DNA of 64,000 bases from Cutaneotrichosporon cavernicola. Its lineage: Eukaryota > Basidiomycota > Tremellomycetes > Trichosporonales > Trichosporonaceae. The stretch lies in NCBI RefSeq assembly GCF_030864355.1, contig NC_083394.1, positions 1,860,001 to 1,924,000 of the forward strand, in the 5' to 3' direction. A program made the position numbers and the translations under genes. This document shows, piece after piece, positions 35,029 through 46,100 of this stretch (its first letter is position 1; the number at the start of each line of letters is the position of its first letter). The notes beneath the pieces were generated by a model. The model did no database searches. It was given only the letters and a program-made list of their open reading frames with translations, and was not told the origin of the DNA.

Positions 35029-35907
35029 TTGTTGTTACTTGACCTGTCATAGCTACCTGAGCTAGGTGGCGGAAGAGATACTGTATAGATTACTGTATCA
35101 CTCTTTTTCATTGTGATGTCTTTGTCTCCCTTTGCCCACCGTCTCCTGCTTTGGTCCCTTGTTCAAGGATCAAGGACCTTGGCGTTCTTGGACTGAATTC
35201 CATCCTCAGGAATCTCAAGAGGGACCAAGAGGGAACCCATGATGGCCCATGAGGAATGCTTGTGAGGCTGTGGGTGGCCTGCGTGGAGCGTGACAAGCAG
35301 CGGGCATGGCGGGACAGCCAATGCGGGTTCGGTTCGAGCGCCGTACTAGCACATGTGCCTCAGACTACGGGTTTACAACTGGTCTTTTCATCCCCTATAC
35401 GCTGTGCCAAGCATTGGAGTGACCCAAGCATTGGAGTGACCCCTCGAACCTGTGTTTATCTCATCCCTCTCAACCCAAGGGCGGCCTCCGTTACTCTCCT
35501 GGTCAGATTGCCAGAGTCTATGTTGCTGTGAGGGCACACACATGGCCCGTGGGCCTACTGTGCGGACCGAATCCCCCAACGCTTCTTGTATTTTGGAATG
35601 CTTTGTGAGCTGATGCAGATGAGAATAGCAAGCACGGATGCAGATTAGGCTGTACCTCTTCATGTTCAGGTTTCCATGCCCCTGATCTGCTTTCCGGCTT
35701 TCCTGCTTTCCGGTAATCGGGGCCACGTGAGACATTACAAGGTTCACTCAACTAACCATCTACCCGTCTACCCGCAAACTACGGGACTGCATGGCATGTC
35801 TTATTCCAGTCTCACTCTGACTGTGCCCATTACCATCAGACGTGTGCCAAGCAGCTCAACATTCTCGAAAGTGGCAGCACTTAAGAGTGGCAGCAAAAGA
35901 ACACGTT
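35029..35907. other. Intergenic region
   Basis: No gene seen. A 17-bp unit (CAAGCATTGGAGTGACC) occurs twice in tandem at 35408-35441. Confidence 0.55.
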
Positions 35908-35990
35908 TATCGCCACCAAGTCTCGATCTTGGGACCTCGAGGTGATCATACAAGTATGAGCCTCGCGCTCTTCCACTAAGCTATAGCGAT
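35908..35990 (-). tRNA. tRNA-Met (CAT), initiator-like, with an 11-nt intron
   Basis: Reading from 35990: acceptor ATCGCTA pairs fully with TGGCGAT (one G-U). TA, D-stem GCTT/GAGC, D-loop AGTGGAA, anticodon stem CGAGG/CCTCG, variable AGGTC, T-stem CCAAG/CTTGG and discriminator A follow. The anticodon loop is CTCATA + CTTGTATGATC (intron after base 37) + A. A1-T72, A54 and A60 (loop ATCGAGA) are hallmarks of eukaryotic initiator tRNA rather than elongator. The anticodon stem has GG/CC but A-T where the third G-C of initiators is expected. A TTTT pol III terminator follows within 12 bases. Confidence 0.82.
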
Positions 35991-36331
35991 TGTGACAACG
36001 CTGATGTTAACGATTCCGCGTTGCAGATAACTCGGAGTCTGGGGCCCTCGTACACCCGAGGTGGGGTGTCTTTGCATCGAAAGAGTCTGCCTTCATTCTG
36101 GGGAAACTAATGGATTCTGATACGCTTACGGTATGCAGAGACGGCGACTATAAACTCGGTATAATATAACTACGTCGCCGACTTTGACTTGGAGTCTTCG
36201 TCATCCATCTGCTGGGGATCCCTTGTTCGCGCCACGTTGGCCTCAATCTCCCTGTCATCAGCTCAGATTCAATCCTCAACCACGCTCACCCGTCGTTTAA
36301 GCCAGTCCGTTGACTTGAGCGCCTACCGCAT

Positions 36332-36599
36332 CTAGATGCCCTGCAGCTCCGGAGCGAGCATGTATAAGTCTGGTCTGTACTCGAGTGGCTCTCCGGGCAT
36401 GAACGAGTCGAAAGTATGCAAAATCTCGCGCGAGCACTCGACGTAAAGGCCGGACGCGAGGAGACTATGGGTAGATCAGGAACCTGGCCACTGCCGCAGT
36501 GCGGGGGGACGACGCGTGCGTACTTGGACCGATGCCAGAGCGGGATCCTTGGTGGAGATTCGGTCGCTGGAAGAGGCTGTCGTAAGGGCGGCGGGACAT
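36332..36599 (-). pseudogene. Small ORF fragment sharing the RRPYDSLF motif with the gene at 40074
   Basis: ATG 36599 starts SRRPYDSLFQRPN, matching the repeated SRRPYDSLFTP motif of the gene at 40074. A 59-nt intron-like segment (GTACGC at 36523 to TAG at 36465) is followed by a protein-like frame, LASGLYVECSREILHTF to LYMLAPELQGI, ending in TAG at 36332-36334. The two parts are not in the same phase across that intron, so this is either a decayed gene or has an unseen splice. No function is suggested. Confidence 0.35.
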
Positions 36600-37089
36600 G
36601 AGTAGAGAGTTGGGAGTGGAGAGTAGAAAGTGGAGAGTGGTCGCATCCGTAGATCCCGTTGGAGTACACACGCATGGGCGTCCGGTGGAGCTTCTCATTA
36701 GCTGTTTGGTTTGTATAACCGTTCCTAAGGAGACCGGTGCCAGGCGGTAGGGGAAGCAATCCGAGTAAAGCACACAAGCAATCCGATGCGGCGCAGGCTT
36801 GCAGTCTGAAGAGTACATGTAGCATGCAAGCACATCCCGAGTTTGCGCATGCAGCCATAAAGCAGTCCCAGTGTGTCGTGGATCGATAGTATTCACCGAT
36901 AGTCGATATTCGGTTTTCTCGAGATCGGCGGGAGGCGGAAATAGTTCCAATGTAATCGTATTGACTGGGTGACAAGGTGCGTTGGAACTACATAGTAGTG
37001 TTTTTCTATTACCATAAAGGTTAGTATATCTCACTTGACAGTGGCGAGTCCTCGATACTGTACTGAGGAGCGACACCGTCGAGGCAGGG

Positions 37090-37122
37090 AACGAGCCGTC
37101 GTAGTTAATACGATGGCTCGTT
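37090..37122. repeat. 14-bp inverted repeat with 5-nt loop
   Basis: AACGAGCCGTCGTA, loop GTTAA, then TACGATGGCTCGTT: arms complementary except one position (G-T). GGCTCGTTACT recurs near 37148. Confidence 0.7.
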
Positions 37123-37331
37123 ACTGGCATACAAGTTTGTCGTTCCCTATTACAAGGCTCGTTACTCACGAACGATGGGTGGTCAGCTAGTTTCAAAGAT
37201 TGTCAAGACGTACGGTGGGATTCGGTAACCAACTACACACAGCAAGCGCGACATCAGTCCAGAGGCACCGGAAGTCAAGTTGGACGATGTAAGCCAAGAC
37301 TTGGGGCATGAGGTTGTCGCTCAACCTCTCC

Positions 37332-37634
37332 TCAAGCCTTGCCTTTGCGTCTTCGAGCTCTGTTCCGGGTCCTCTCAGCCTTGGGCTCAGGTAAGTCCTG
37401 GAACCAGGACGGTGGTACGTGGCGATGATATCTGTCAACATGTTGGCGGATATCGTTGAGCGCCGCCGAGCTGATGGGCGAGTTGGAGCCATGTGAAGAT
37501 ATTGTAATCTTCACGTTTGGGTCGTTGGGAGGCGACCAGGTTGTGTGCGCGCTACCGCTGCGAGGGCTTCTGCTGGTCCACCCTAGTTTCTTTAGGACGG
37601 GTGTTACCTGGCGGCACTTGAGCGTTGGAGCCAT
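37332..37634 (-). CDS. Small protein with HicA/YcfA-like pattern
   Basis: One exon of 100 residues from ATG 37634. Residues about 10-65 follow the small double-stranded-RNA-binding fold of HicA/YcfA proteins: LKKLGW near the start, GSAH (the Gly-Ser-x-His of the active-site strand), a DPNVKITISSHG strand with a second conserved His, and a final helix AALNDIRQHV. The last 30 residues are basic (RTRNRARRRKGK). HicA proteins in bacteria are mRNA-cleaving toxins paired with HicB. No HicB-like partner is visible nearby. Eukaryotic relatives would be noteworthy, but this is pattern recognition only and the ORF sits in gene-poor DNA. Confidence 0.45.
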   Translation of the reverse strand: MAPTLKCRQVTPVLKKLGWTSRSPRSGSAHTTWSPPNDPNVKITISSHGSNSPISSAALNDIRQHVDRYHRHVPPSWFQDLPEPKAERTRNRARRRKGKA

Positions 37635-39216
37635 TGTTAGTTCTGTTGTGGATGTGGATGGCTAAGAGTGTTTGCAGGCTCAAGCGCAGTTATCAAGTGA
37701 GAGAGTTTGTTGATGAAAAAGCCTAGAAGCCCACGAAAGGCCTTTAAAAGACTATGGTGCTGGCTGGCTGTGCATAGATGTTTGTGAGACATCGAGTCAT
37801 GCGTGCAGAATCCTGTAGAAGGTTGGTGTTTACATCTCTGGATTCCGAACCATGTTTGAAGGTAGATTAAGAGAACCACCTGACTGATCGCGTGACTGAG
37901 ACATATCTGACTAAAATACGCTTCACCCATTGCACAAACACATCATGAATTGGTCGCGTAGGGGGTCTACTGTATGCAGTATCTCACTCCTCTCCACCAG
38001 CCTGAAACGGCCGTGAAAATGTGACGCTAGATCTGAATCTAACACCGACTCGATACACGGCGTACACCGACTTGAGACACATCTGCATCCGAGACGTTGA
38101 CGTGACGCATCCCGACAACGCTGCCAGCGACGGTATCTATTGACTTCCAACACTCGATGATAGAGTGTGGGGCCAATGCAACGCCTGCCTCTCGCGCCGA
38201 ATAGACCTCTTCCCGATCTGCTGGAGCAATGGATCACTAGCATGTGGGTGTGGCAGCGTGATGTTGGGCGGGCGTTATCAAGTGCCAGGGTTGCAATTGT
38301 AAGTGTACGCACATTTTATCGCGGTCGGTTACAGTGTAATTATGAATTTCCATTCAATTGAGTTGCAGCCGAGACACTTCAGATCGTGATAGTGTCGTCC
38401 GACTTTAAACCCTGCAGCTTTGAATCTAGTCTATGTTAGCGTATGCGAGCATGAGATGAGCTGAAGATGGGCAGAGTCGGCCAGTTCCGTCGGCAATAAG
38501 ACTTGAGGAAGCAAGTGCGTTTGGGAGATTCCACGCATTCCTGGACACTGCAGTTCGTGAACTGAGGGTGTGGAGCTTTGAGGAGCGGAGTGCAGACATG
38601 GAACTGCAAGGTAGAGTGGATGAAGAGACGTTAGATGCGCATGAGGGCTGTTAAGGCTGTTGAATCAGCTTTGCTCAGTGGATGGCTTGTCTCGGGACAC
38701 GGACACGACGCATGCGCTTAAGAACAGGTAGTGGCGCTGACACTGGCGCAGTTCATCGCGGTCAGGACGTTGATTCACCAGCAGTGCATTCGGGTGAGAT
38801 TAGGTTTTCGTCCATTGAATACACGTCCCATCACTAACAATACAGTAGTTGGGTATTGAATGTTGTATTTCAGGACTGCGAAACCTGCGTGACCATTCAG
38901 ACGATTTCCCGCGCCTGGTTCCAAAATCATTTCACAATGTTGTGAGACCAGCATTGCAACCAGTGCGTACGTGGCATCAAGGAGATCGCGGGCACGCAAG
39001 TCGCGTCAGCCGTCGTCAGCCACCCCACGTAAGCGCATGAGTTGAGCACCGCACTGAACCTTGATCCATCGGTCCATGGTCGTCCAACACTCTGATGAAT
39101 GCGATGCATAACAACTGTTGAAGCTCCTTAGCTCCTTGATGCAGGTGGATGGGATGCCTGGACTACGCGTCAGCTCTCATTGTTCCCACAGGCCCCACAC
39201 TCACCCCCACATACCG
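37635..39216. other. Gene-poor intergenic region
   Basis: Lower GC than the surroundings; open frames here are short and without recognisable motifs. No tRNA or repeat array found. Confidence 0.5.
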
Positions 39217-39900
39217 TTATCCGCGCCCGAACTCGGCGCCTCGACCGCTGTTGGCGTCAAACGGCTCCGGCGAGTCGCCCCACTGATTCTGCTGCTCCCT
39301 CCCCCGCACGCGGCGCGCCTGCTCCTCAAGCCTTGAACGCTGGCCATTCATCGTGCGCATGCGCTCACTGCGCTCGTCCCAATCGGCGGCGCGCACCTCG
39401 TTCCCATGCTCATCCTTCTGGATCTGGACCTGGTTCTGGTTCTGGCCCTGCCGTGCTCCTGGCTCAGCCTCACCGCGCACCTCGGCGTCACGGCGCCTAG
39501 ACTCTTTGGCGCGCGCGGCGAGAATATCCTCAATGACACTCAGCACGAATATGCCGCCAAACCACACAGCCCATCCAGGTATCCGGCGGCGACCCTCGAG
39601 CTGGTCGTCGGGAAAGTTGGGAGGCACACCGTGCGTCGGTGCCTCTTCGCGCTTGTAGTCGACAAAGTTCGAGTTGCCGATCCGCCTCGTCTGCGACTTG
39701 AGATGCCACGCTGGTAAGCCGGAGGGAGTGATGTCTTCGGGTGGGGAAGGGGGGTCGCGGGCGAACGGGTTCGTGTCGCTCGGCTTGGGTGGACCGGGAT
39801 GCGAGCGGATCGGAGAGCGGCCAGTAGCAGCCTCGCGATAGATCAGGATCATTCCCTGCAGCTCGCGGCGCGTTTGGCGGAGGGAGAGGGTGGCGCGCAT
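39217..39900 (-). CDS. Uncharacterised single-pass membrane protein
   Basis: One exon, 227 residues, ATG 39900. A basic N-terminus (MRATLSLRQTRREL) is followed by a Pro-rich region, a segment PAWHLKSQTRRIGNSNFVDY, and one hydrophobic helix (WAVWFGGIFVLSVIEDIL, about 120-137). A long highly charged Gln/Arg/Glu-rich C-terminus with coiled-coil character completes it. The N-terminus could be a mitochondrial presequence. I do not recognise the family. It is divergent from the next gene with 173 bp between start codons. Confidence 0.65.
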   Translation of the reverse strand: MRATLSLRQTRRELQGMILIYREAATGRSPIRSHPGPPKPSDTNPFARDPPSPPEDITPSGLPAWHLKSQTRRIGNSNFVDYKREEAPTHGVPPNFPDDQLEGRRRIPGWAVWFGGIFVLSVIEDILAARAKESRRRDAEVRGEAEPGARQGQNQNQVQIQKDEHGNEVRAADWDERSERMRTMNGQRSRLEEQARRVRGREQQNQWGDSPEPFDANSGRGAEFGRG

Positions 39901-40073
39901 TGTGGATGGTGGATGGGTAATGGGTGGTTAGAGAATGGTCGAGCGTGGGCAAGATGAGTGGAGGCGGGGCTTCGGGGCTTGTAAAGGTCAAGAAGATGTC
40001 CACGTCATTGAACACGTGGATGAACCTCCACTTGAAGAAGTCGAGAGAAGCACGCTCATCTACACTCTTCGCC

Positions 40074-40782
40074 ATGTCCGAGCCGCACCTGCCGCCCAAG
40101 CGGCCTTACGACTCGCTGTTTACGCCGCGACAAGCACCTCCGGCTGTACCTATAGCTTCCGCGTCAAGGCGGCCTTATGACTCGCTCTTCACTCCCGGCG
40201 CGGAACGCGGCGTCCCTCCCCCTCCCCCAACTGCTGGCCGCTTCCGTCGAGCCTACCATAGGATCAAGTATGCTGGTCCCTACCGCCTCCCACCTCTCAC
40301 AGCCAAGATTGCGAGCTACATCCCCGTCTTCCTCCTCCTGTGGAAGGGTACCGAGTGGACGATGAACGAGATCATGGTGTACAACCACCCGGCGTTTGTG
40401 CCTGGCCGCGACGGCCGGCTCAAGTATGGCGGTCAGGCGAGTCTTTTCGGCACGGTCGGGCTCGCGCAAGAAGCCGATGGAGGCATCTCGTTCGCCCGCC
40501 TCAAGTGGGCGTTCAACGGAGCCAACGTCATTGCCGCTTCTGTGAGTTGCAGCCGCGCATTCAATTTATTTGTTTCAAGCTAGTTGTTTCGGTTAACCTG
40601 AATTTGCATTAGCTGACGTATAGGAGAGGACACGGCGCGACTTAGCCGCCTGGCCCGTCCTGGGATGGTTCGAGGACATGACGGCGTACTTTCTGTTCAA
40701 GGCGCTTCCGGGACCGCTGGCGGCGGGGCTGACGCCGTTTGCGAAGAGGCCGTGGGACGAACCAGAACCCTGTGACAAGTAG
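40074..40782 (+). CDS. Uncharacterised protein with duplicated RPYDSLFTP motif
   Basis: Exons 40074-40541 and 40624-40782 (intron GTGAGT...TAG, 82 nt) give 208 residues. The N-terminus contains KRPYDSLFTPR and, about 20 residues later, RRPYDSLFTPG. Then come a basic stretch RFRRAYHRIKYAG, a hydrophobic segment (IASYIPVFLLLW), and a conserved-looking region with NHPAFVPGRDGRLKYGG. A second hydrophobic part with WFEDMTAYFLFKALPG precedes the tail. It may be a small organellar membrane protein. The same short motif starts a decayed fragment near 36.6 kb. Confidence 0.65.
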
Positions 40783-41060
40783 ACCTAGGTCGGCCTCGCT
40801 AGTACCCCTAGAGGACAGAGAACCCGTACTCGCCACCCATACACACTAGACACCATTGCATTGCACCCCCCTCATGCATCATTTGCGCATGGCTGCGTGG
40901 TCGCGTAGTTCTGGCTGGACTCGGCTCGGGTCTCGGCCGGCTAGGCCGGCTCGGACTCGGGTCTCTCATCTCGGCTCACGTGACCGCCGAAACCCCAAGT
41001 CAAGAGTGGAGGAGAGTGACATTCGCACTTGACATTACTCTCCTTGTCAACTTGTTCAAA

Positions 41061-41522
41061 ATGACACTCCCGCCACGATTCCTACGATCCCTCCGTCCTC
41101 TTGCGACACGCTCCGTGCCAGCTCTCGCGCTCGCGCGTCCTGTTCCCGAGCTGCAACGACGCACATACGCAACCCCAATCCCAGGGCCGACAGTCACACC
41201 CCAGTCGCTAGCCTACGTCACGCAGTTCCGCGACCGCGCGTCAGCGGCCGGATACGACCAGGACACAATAGCCCGCCTCATGGACGCCGAAGTTGTGGCA
41301 GGCCGAATGCCCCCTGAAGGGCCGGGTACGATGCGCGCCATTGCCAAGTTTCACAAGATCAGCGTGGCCTTCCTCATCCTCGTCATGGGCGCGATGATGA
41401 TTGTTCCCATCGCACGACATGGACGTAACCTCCTCCCTGCGCCATTACAGGGCGCACCCGAGAAGAAGGAACGTGTCGTGCCCCGGCCCCGGAGGCTGGG
41501 TGAGCGCGCCAATTCGGAATAA
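41061..41522 (+). CDS. Small mitochondrial-type single-TM protein
   Basis: One exon, 153 residues. The first about 40 residues (PRFLRSLRPLATRSVPALAL...RRTYATP) are Arg/Leu/Ala-rich with a RRTYA-type cleavage site, a typical mitochondrial presequence. Next is a helical stretch (YVTQFRDRASAAGY, LMDAEVVAGRMP), then KFHKISVAFLILVMGAMMIVPI as a membrane segment, and a basic tail. It resembles the next gene in order of elements. No known family recognised. Confidence 0.65.
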   Translation: MTLPPRFLRSLRPLATRSVPALALARPVPELQRRTYATPIPGPTVTPQSLAYVTQFRDRASAAGYDQDTIARLMDAEVVAGRMPPEGPGTMRAIAKFHKISVAFLILVMGAMMIVPIARHGRNLLPAPLQGAPEKKERVVPRPRRLGERANSE

Positions 41523-42000
41523 AGTCGCCGAGTTCCTCTGGGGAATGAGGGATGAGCTTGAAGGGGGAAGGCGGACGACACGGACGAGACGGAAGAGACA
41601 GAGGAGGCGGACGCATCCTGCGTGCGTGGCAGACGCAGCTGCAACATCCAGCTAGATGAATTGCACCGGCAGGCTTTGCCGCACGCCAGCGCTCTTTTGG
41701 AGGACTCCTAAGTGGAACTGCGCAAGCAGCCGCGTACGCCCCGGGGCCGCCCTGCTGAATCCCCCCGAATCTTCCTAGGGAGCTAGATAGCGGCGCGCGA
41801 TCATCATACATCCTAAGCCATTTGTATATCTATATTGTATCGGACAATGAGCTGGTCGTTCAGGAGAGTGGGAGATGGGGGTGGGAGCTGGTGGGTTGGG
41901 TGAGAGTGGATCACGTGATGGGGAGAAGCCTTTCACAATGTTGATGTTGTCCACTCGTCCCCACGTCCACTCCGTCACTCCGTCACTCAGCCACTCCGTC

Positions 42001-42300
42001 ATGTCCCAACCAAACCCAACTCCACCGCCCAATCTCCGCGACCGCGCCGCATCCTACGCCCTAGCCTTTGCCGAGCTCAACGCCGCCTCACGCGCAGGCA
42101 AGACGCCGCGCAGCCAGCGTGCTCTCCTCGCCCATCTCCGGACTGAAGAGGCGGCCGGCCGCGTGCCCGTCGGCTTTGCAAAGTTCTACCGCGCATACTA
42201 CGGGGCGAGTGCCGTCTTGGCCCTGGCCGTCGGTGTCGGGGTCGGGTATGCCGGGTATCGGTGGGCTACGGGGAAGGAGGAGGAGGGGCAAAGGTCTTGA
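42001..42300 (+). CDS. Small single-TM protein, possible relative of the preceding gene
   Basis: One exon, 99 residues. The middle reads ALLAHLRTEEAAGRVPVGFA then KFYRAYYGASAVLALAVGVG, a helix ending in AGR-hydrophobic-P, a KF motif and one membrane segment, as in the 41061 gene. It has no clear presequence. The function is unknown. A 30-bp tandem repeat begins 60 bp after the stop. Confidence 0.6.
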   Translation: MSQPNPTPPPNLRDRAASYALAFAELNAASRAGKTPRSQRALLAHLRTEEAAGRVPVGFAKFYRAYYGASAVLALAVGVGVGYAGYRWATGKEEEGQRS

Positions 42301-42360
42301 GGACTGCACAGAGAGACGACAGACAATAGACCGAGCCTCGCATCCGAGGTGCTGTCCTCC

Positions 42361-42440
42361 AGGCTCCTTAGCGTCAGAGGTGAGTATTCCAGGCTCCTTA
42401 GCGTCAGAGGCGAGTCTTCCAGGCTCCCTAGCGTCAGAGG
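42361..42440 (+). repeat. 30-bp tandem repeat, 2.7 copies
   Basis: AGGCTCCTTAGCGTCAGAGG plus a 10-bp spacer starts at 42361, 42391 and 42421 with few changes, just downstream of the 42001 gene. Confidence 0.9.
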
Positions 42441-43169
42441 TTGGCTGCAGACCGTACAGTTAGCTGACATTAGGGTATGGAACGTACCGTTGTACCATGA
42501 CGCCAAGCATTGTCCTGGTACTTGCAGACACCAGAAGCAGACCACTGTATGCATATACTTTTCACGTCGAGCCTGTGTCCATTAGGATGTACGGCGATTC
42601 TACGTGGTCTTGCCGCGACGCAGTTGTGCAGTTCATTTCCTGGCTGTAGGAGATGAACAGCGCTATGAGCGGCTTCATCCACTAGCCCATCACAGCACCG
42701 TTACAATGTAATATGAACAGTGCTGGAGCACGAATATCGCCAAAATGACAACCCTGGGCCTTGCAGAAACACCTCTCACTCTACGCAGCATCTGCCATAT
42801 CAGAATCTGAACAGTGCTGTGGTGTTCAGGATCAATAACTGAGCCGTAATTGTAACGTTCACTTGACCTGAATTGCGCTGCCTCTCAATCTTCTCCGCTC
42901 ACTCCCCACCAGAACCGTCGCAGCTTCCTGACTATGCATTGTGCAGTACAATTGTATGAAGGGGGAGTGTGAGCCATGTAATGCAAGATATGCAGTGATG
43001 AGGGAATTTGAAGAGTCTTTGTGGTGTTGGGCTGGGCTGGGTACTGGATGTGTGTGAACAAGCTGGTACAAGAGACAGTGGCCAAGCGCGCGAGACTGAC
43101 AATACGGGGCCGCCAGTTGTAGTGCACGCGAAGGAGCGAACGACAACGAGCAGAGGAACGCGCATGGTT
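42441..43169. other. Intergenic region before the PPR gene 3' end
   Basis: No coding or RNA gene recognised; probably 3' flanks of the two convergent neighbours. Confidence 0.5.
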
Positions 43170-46100
43170 CTACCACCGCCGCCGGCGCTTCTCCTCCTGC
43201 GAGATCTGCTTCTGCTTGCGGCGGTGGAACATGACCAGGCTCACCACCCGGCCATACTTGCGGTTGAGGCGGGCGAGCATGAGGCGCGGCGACATGCGTT
43301 TCGGCGATCCATCTGACTCGCGCACAATCACCGTCTTGCCAAACTCCGGGAGACGGACTTCGGGGGCCTCCTCCTCGCCCTCGCCGTCGGTGCCGAGGCC
43401 CATCCAAGCACGGTATGCCTTTTGGTCCTCGAGTTGGCGGTATGCGTGGTCTAGAACAGCGAGGGTCGCCACGCTGGGCCGCCAGAGCACGTCGCTCGGT
43501 CGCCATTGGCGCAGGATGCTCAGGTCGATCAGCTCGCCCTCCAGCAGTTGTGGTGGCACTTCGGGGTGGAACTGGTGTCGTCGATTTGGGGGGCGGTGTG
43601 CGGGCTCGGCGACGTCATCAGTCGTACGCTCCGCTTCCCGGTCCACTATCGCGTCCTCGTCGTCGAGGGCATGCTCGTCGTCCACTGCGTCTCGGGGTTG
43701 AGGGCTGATGTTACCGTCATACACGTCGTCGCCCTCCTGGACGTCGACGTGGACGTCGTCTGGCGTGGTGTCCGCCTCGACGGGCATGAGCTGACCGTCC
43801 GCCGCACGCATTGCCTCGTTGTATCGCTCCTTGACCTCGGCGTAGCGCGGCATCAGAACGCGGTCGACAATGTGGAACGCGCCCTCGACGTCGCCCGTCT
43901 TGGCGAGCGCGACCGCGTAGTGGTTGTAGTTCTGCGAGTCACGGCCGAAGCCCGCGGTCCGCATGCCACGCCACAGCTTCTTGAGGCGATCGTGCAGTCC
44001 GGCGTCGCCGAACGCACGGATCGCGATCGAGAAGGGGATCGCGAGCACGTTGTTGCGCGCGCGCGTGTGATGTCCATCTGGCACGACGGATCCTGCGGGG
44101 TGCGATGGGATCGTCTTGCACGCCTGTCCAAAGAGCTTGAGCCACACGCGGTACAGAGGGCGCAGCTGGCCCGCAGAGCGATACGCCTCCATGAGCTTGG
44201 CGGAGAGCGAGCGCGACGTGCCACCGATCTCGGCAATGATGTCGTAGTAGCGCTTGGCCTGGGTGAGGTCACCAGCGCGCACAGCTGCGACGAGCAGCGG
44301 CGTGAAGACGTTCTCCTTCGCTTTTCCACGCGCCTGTGTACGCTCGCCAGGCTTGATCTGGCCGTACACCGACATGGCAAAGTTGTGGGCCTGCTTGAAA
44401 CTCGACTCGCCCGGCGCGCGCGCGAACGAATTCGTGATGATGCCGTACGTGATACTTGTGGGAACGAGGTCGCGCGAGACCATCGTGTCGTACACAGCGC
44501 GTGCCGACTCACGGTCGCCCACGCGCAGGTACGCTGCCAGCATGATGGACAGGATATATACGTTGGGTTCTGGGGCGAGGCTGTCAAGCTTGGCTGCCGC
44601 GTCCATCTCCACGAAGAGCGAGCGCGCGAGGACCATATTGTCGTTGTCGGCCGCTGCTTGGACCATGAGCGCCCATGCCTGTACAGGAGGGTCCATGATA
44701 GTGCGGAAGAGGCGGAGGACAGGCTCGAGAGGCGCACTACCGATAACGTATGCCTTGAGCATGGTAGTGAGGACGTCCGGCTCGTCAGTCATCTCGGTAG
44801 GTATTTCTTCCACGAGTGTCGCTGCCTCTGGCCATGCGCCTGCTTCGATGTAGGCGTTGAGGAGCGCGCACCACGCAACGGCGTCCGGCTCAATCCCGCT
44901 TGCCCGCATCGAGTTGAAGACGTTCTGGGCGTTGATGTGATCGGCAGCATTTCCAAATACCGAGATCAGTGAGGTATATGTTTCCAGCGTCGGTGTAATG
45001 CCCAGCTCGATAATGCGCCCAAACACCGTGATTGCCGGCTCAGTCTTGCCTTGCTGCGCGTACAGTCGGAGTTGGCTCTCAAACGGCCCAAGGGTCGGCT
45101 CGATCTTGGAGATCTTATCGAGATACTCGAGTGCGAGTTCGTCGTCCTCGGCGAGAATAGCCGCGCGGTGGAGTAGTCGTAGCGCTTGCACGCTGTCCTC
45201 TGGGGTGCCGAGTTGCTCAAGGGCCTTCTTGGCCGCGTCGATCTGCCCGTTCACCGCGAACGCGGTCGCGACAGCGAGGCGGTCGTCCGGTGTCGGGCGG
45301 TGACGGAGGTTGATCTCGTCCCACACCTTGAGAGACTCGGCTGGCTTGCCTTCGTTGGCGTAGATCCACAGCTCGCGTGACAACGAGTTGTGCGGGAGGA
45401 GGCCGCACCTCTCGCGCAGCACCGCAATCACATGGTGTGCGGCGTTGTAGAACTCGTCGTTCGCGAGGTTGGACGCCAGTTTGGAGGCGATACTGTGAGG
45501 CACTATCACCGTGTCGTCAATGAGAGCAAACTTGCGCCAGAACGTGAACGCCTTTGCCGAGTCCAAAGTGTCAGCGACGAGGCCTGCCAATATGGCCTTG
45601 GCCGTCCCATCGATAGATTTAAGAGCCCGCTTTTCTCCATGCAACTGCGTGGAACGCTCGTCAACCCATTCCCATGGATACGCCATGCGTTGGAACGCGC
45701 GATGGAACGCCCTCCTAATGCGTGTGCTCGACGAGCTGGGCTCCATATTGCCCGGCACCGAAGTGAGAAGCCTCTGCAAGGCCCCTCCACCGAAGCGCAC
45801 CACTTCCGCCGCGTCATCTGGTCGTCCTGCCGCCAGGATAGTCTTGATGTACTCGTCGATGACCTGCGAAGCATATTCAGGGTAATTGTCCAAGATGCCC
45901 TTGTCGTCCTTCATTGCCTTTGAGGTGGCCGAGGACATGAGGAAGACAGCGTCGTCAAACTCGCCGAGCTTGGCCAACACCAATGAGCGCAGATGCCTTA
46001 GCAACAACCGCGACCCCGGCATCTCGCTAAAGTCGATGGTATCCGCCTCCTGATACGCCGCGAGTTTGGCTTTGAGCCAGAGCCAGTCCTGTTCCGTAGT

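Noticed and set aside
36286..36975. 229-codon frame on the minus strand
   Set aside because: Cys/Ser/Arg-rich and not protein-like overall; part of it overlaps the small fragment described at 36332-36599.
37923..38312. 129-codon minus-strand frame
   Set aside because: No recognisable motif or codon signal; lies in gene-poor DNA.
43506..44972. 488-codon open frame antisense to the PPR gene
   Set aside because: The Arg/His/Val-rich composition is typical of antisense reading of GC-rich code; the PPR frame is well supported.
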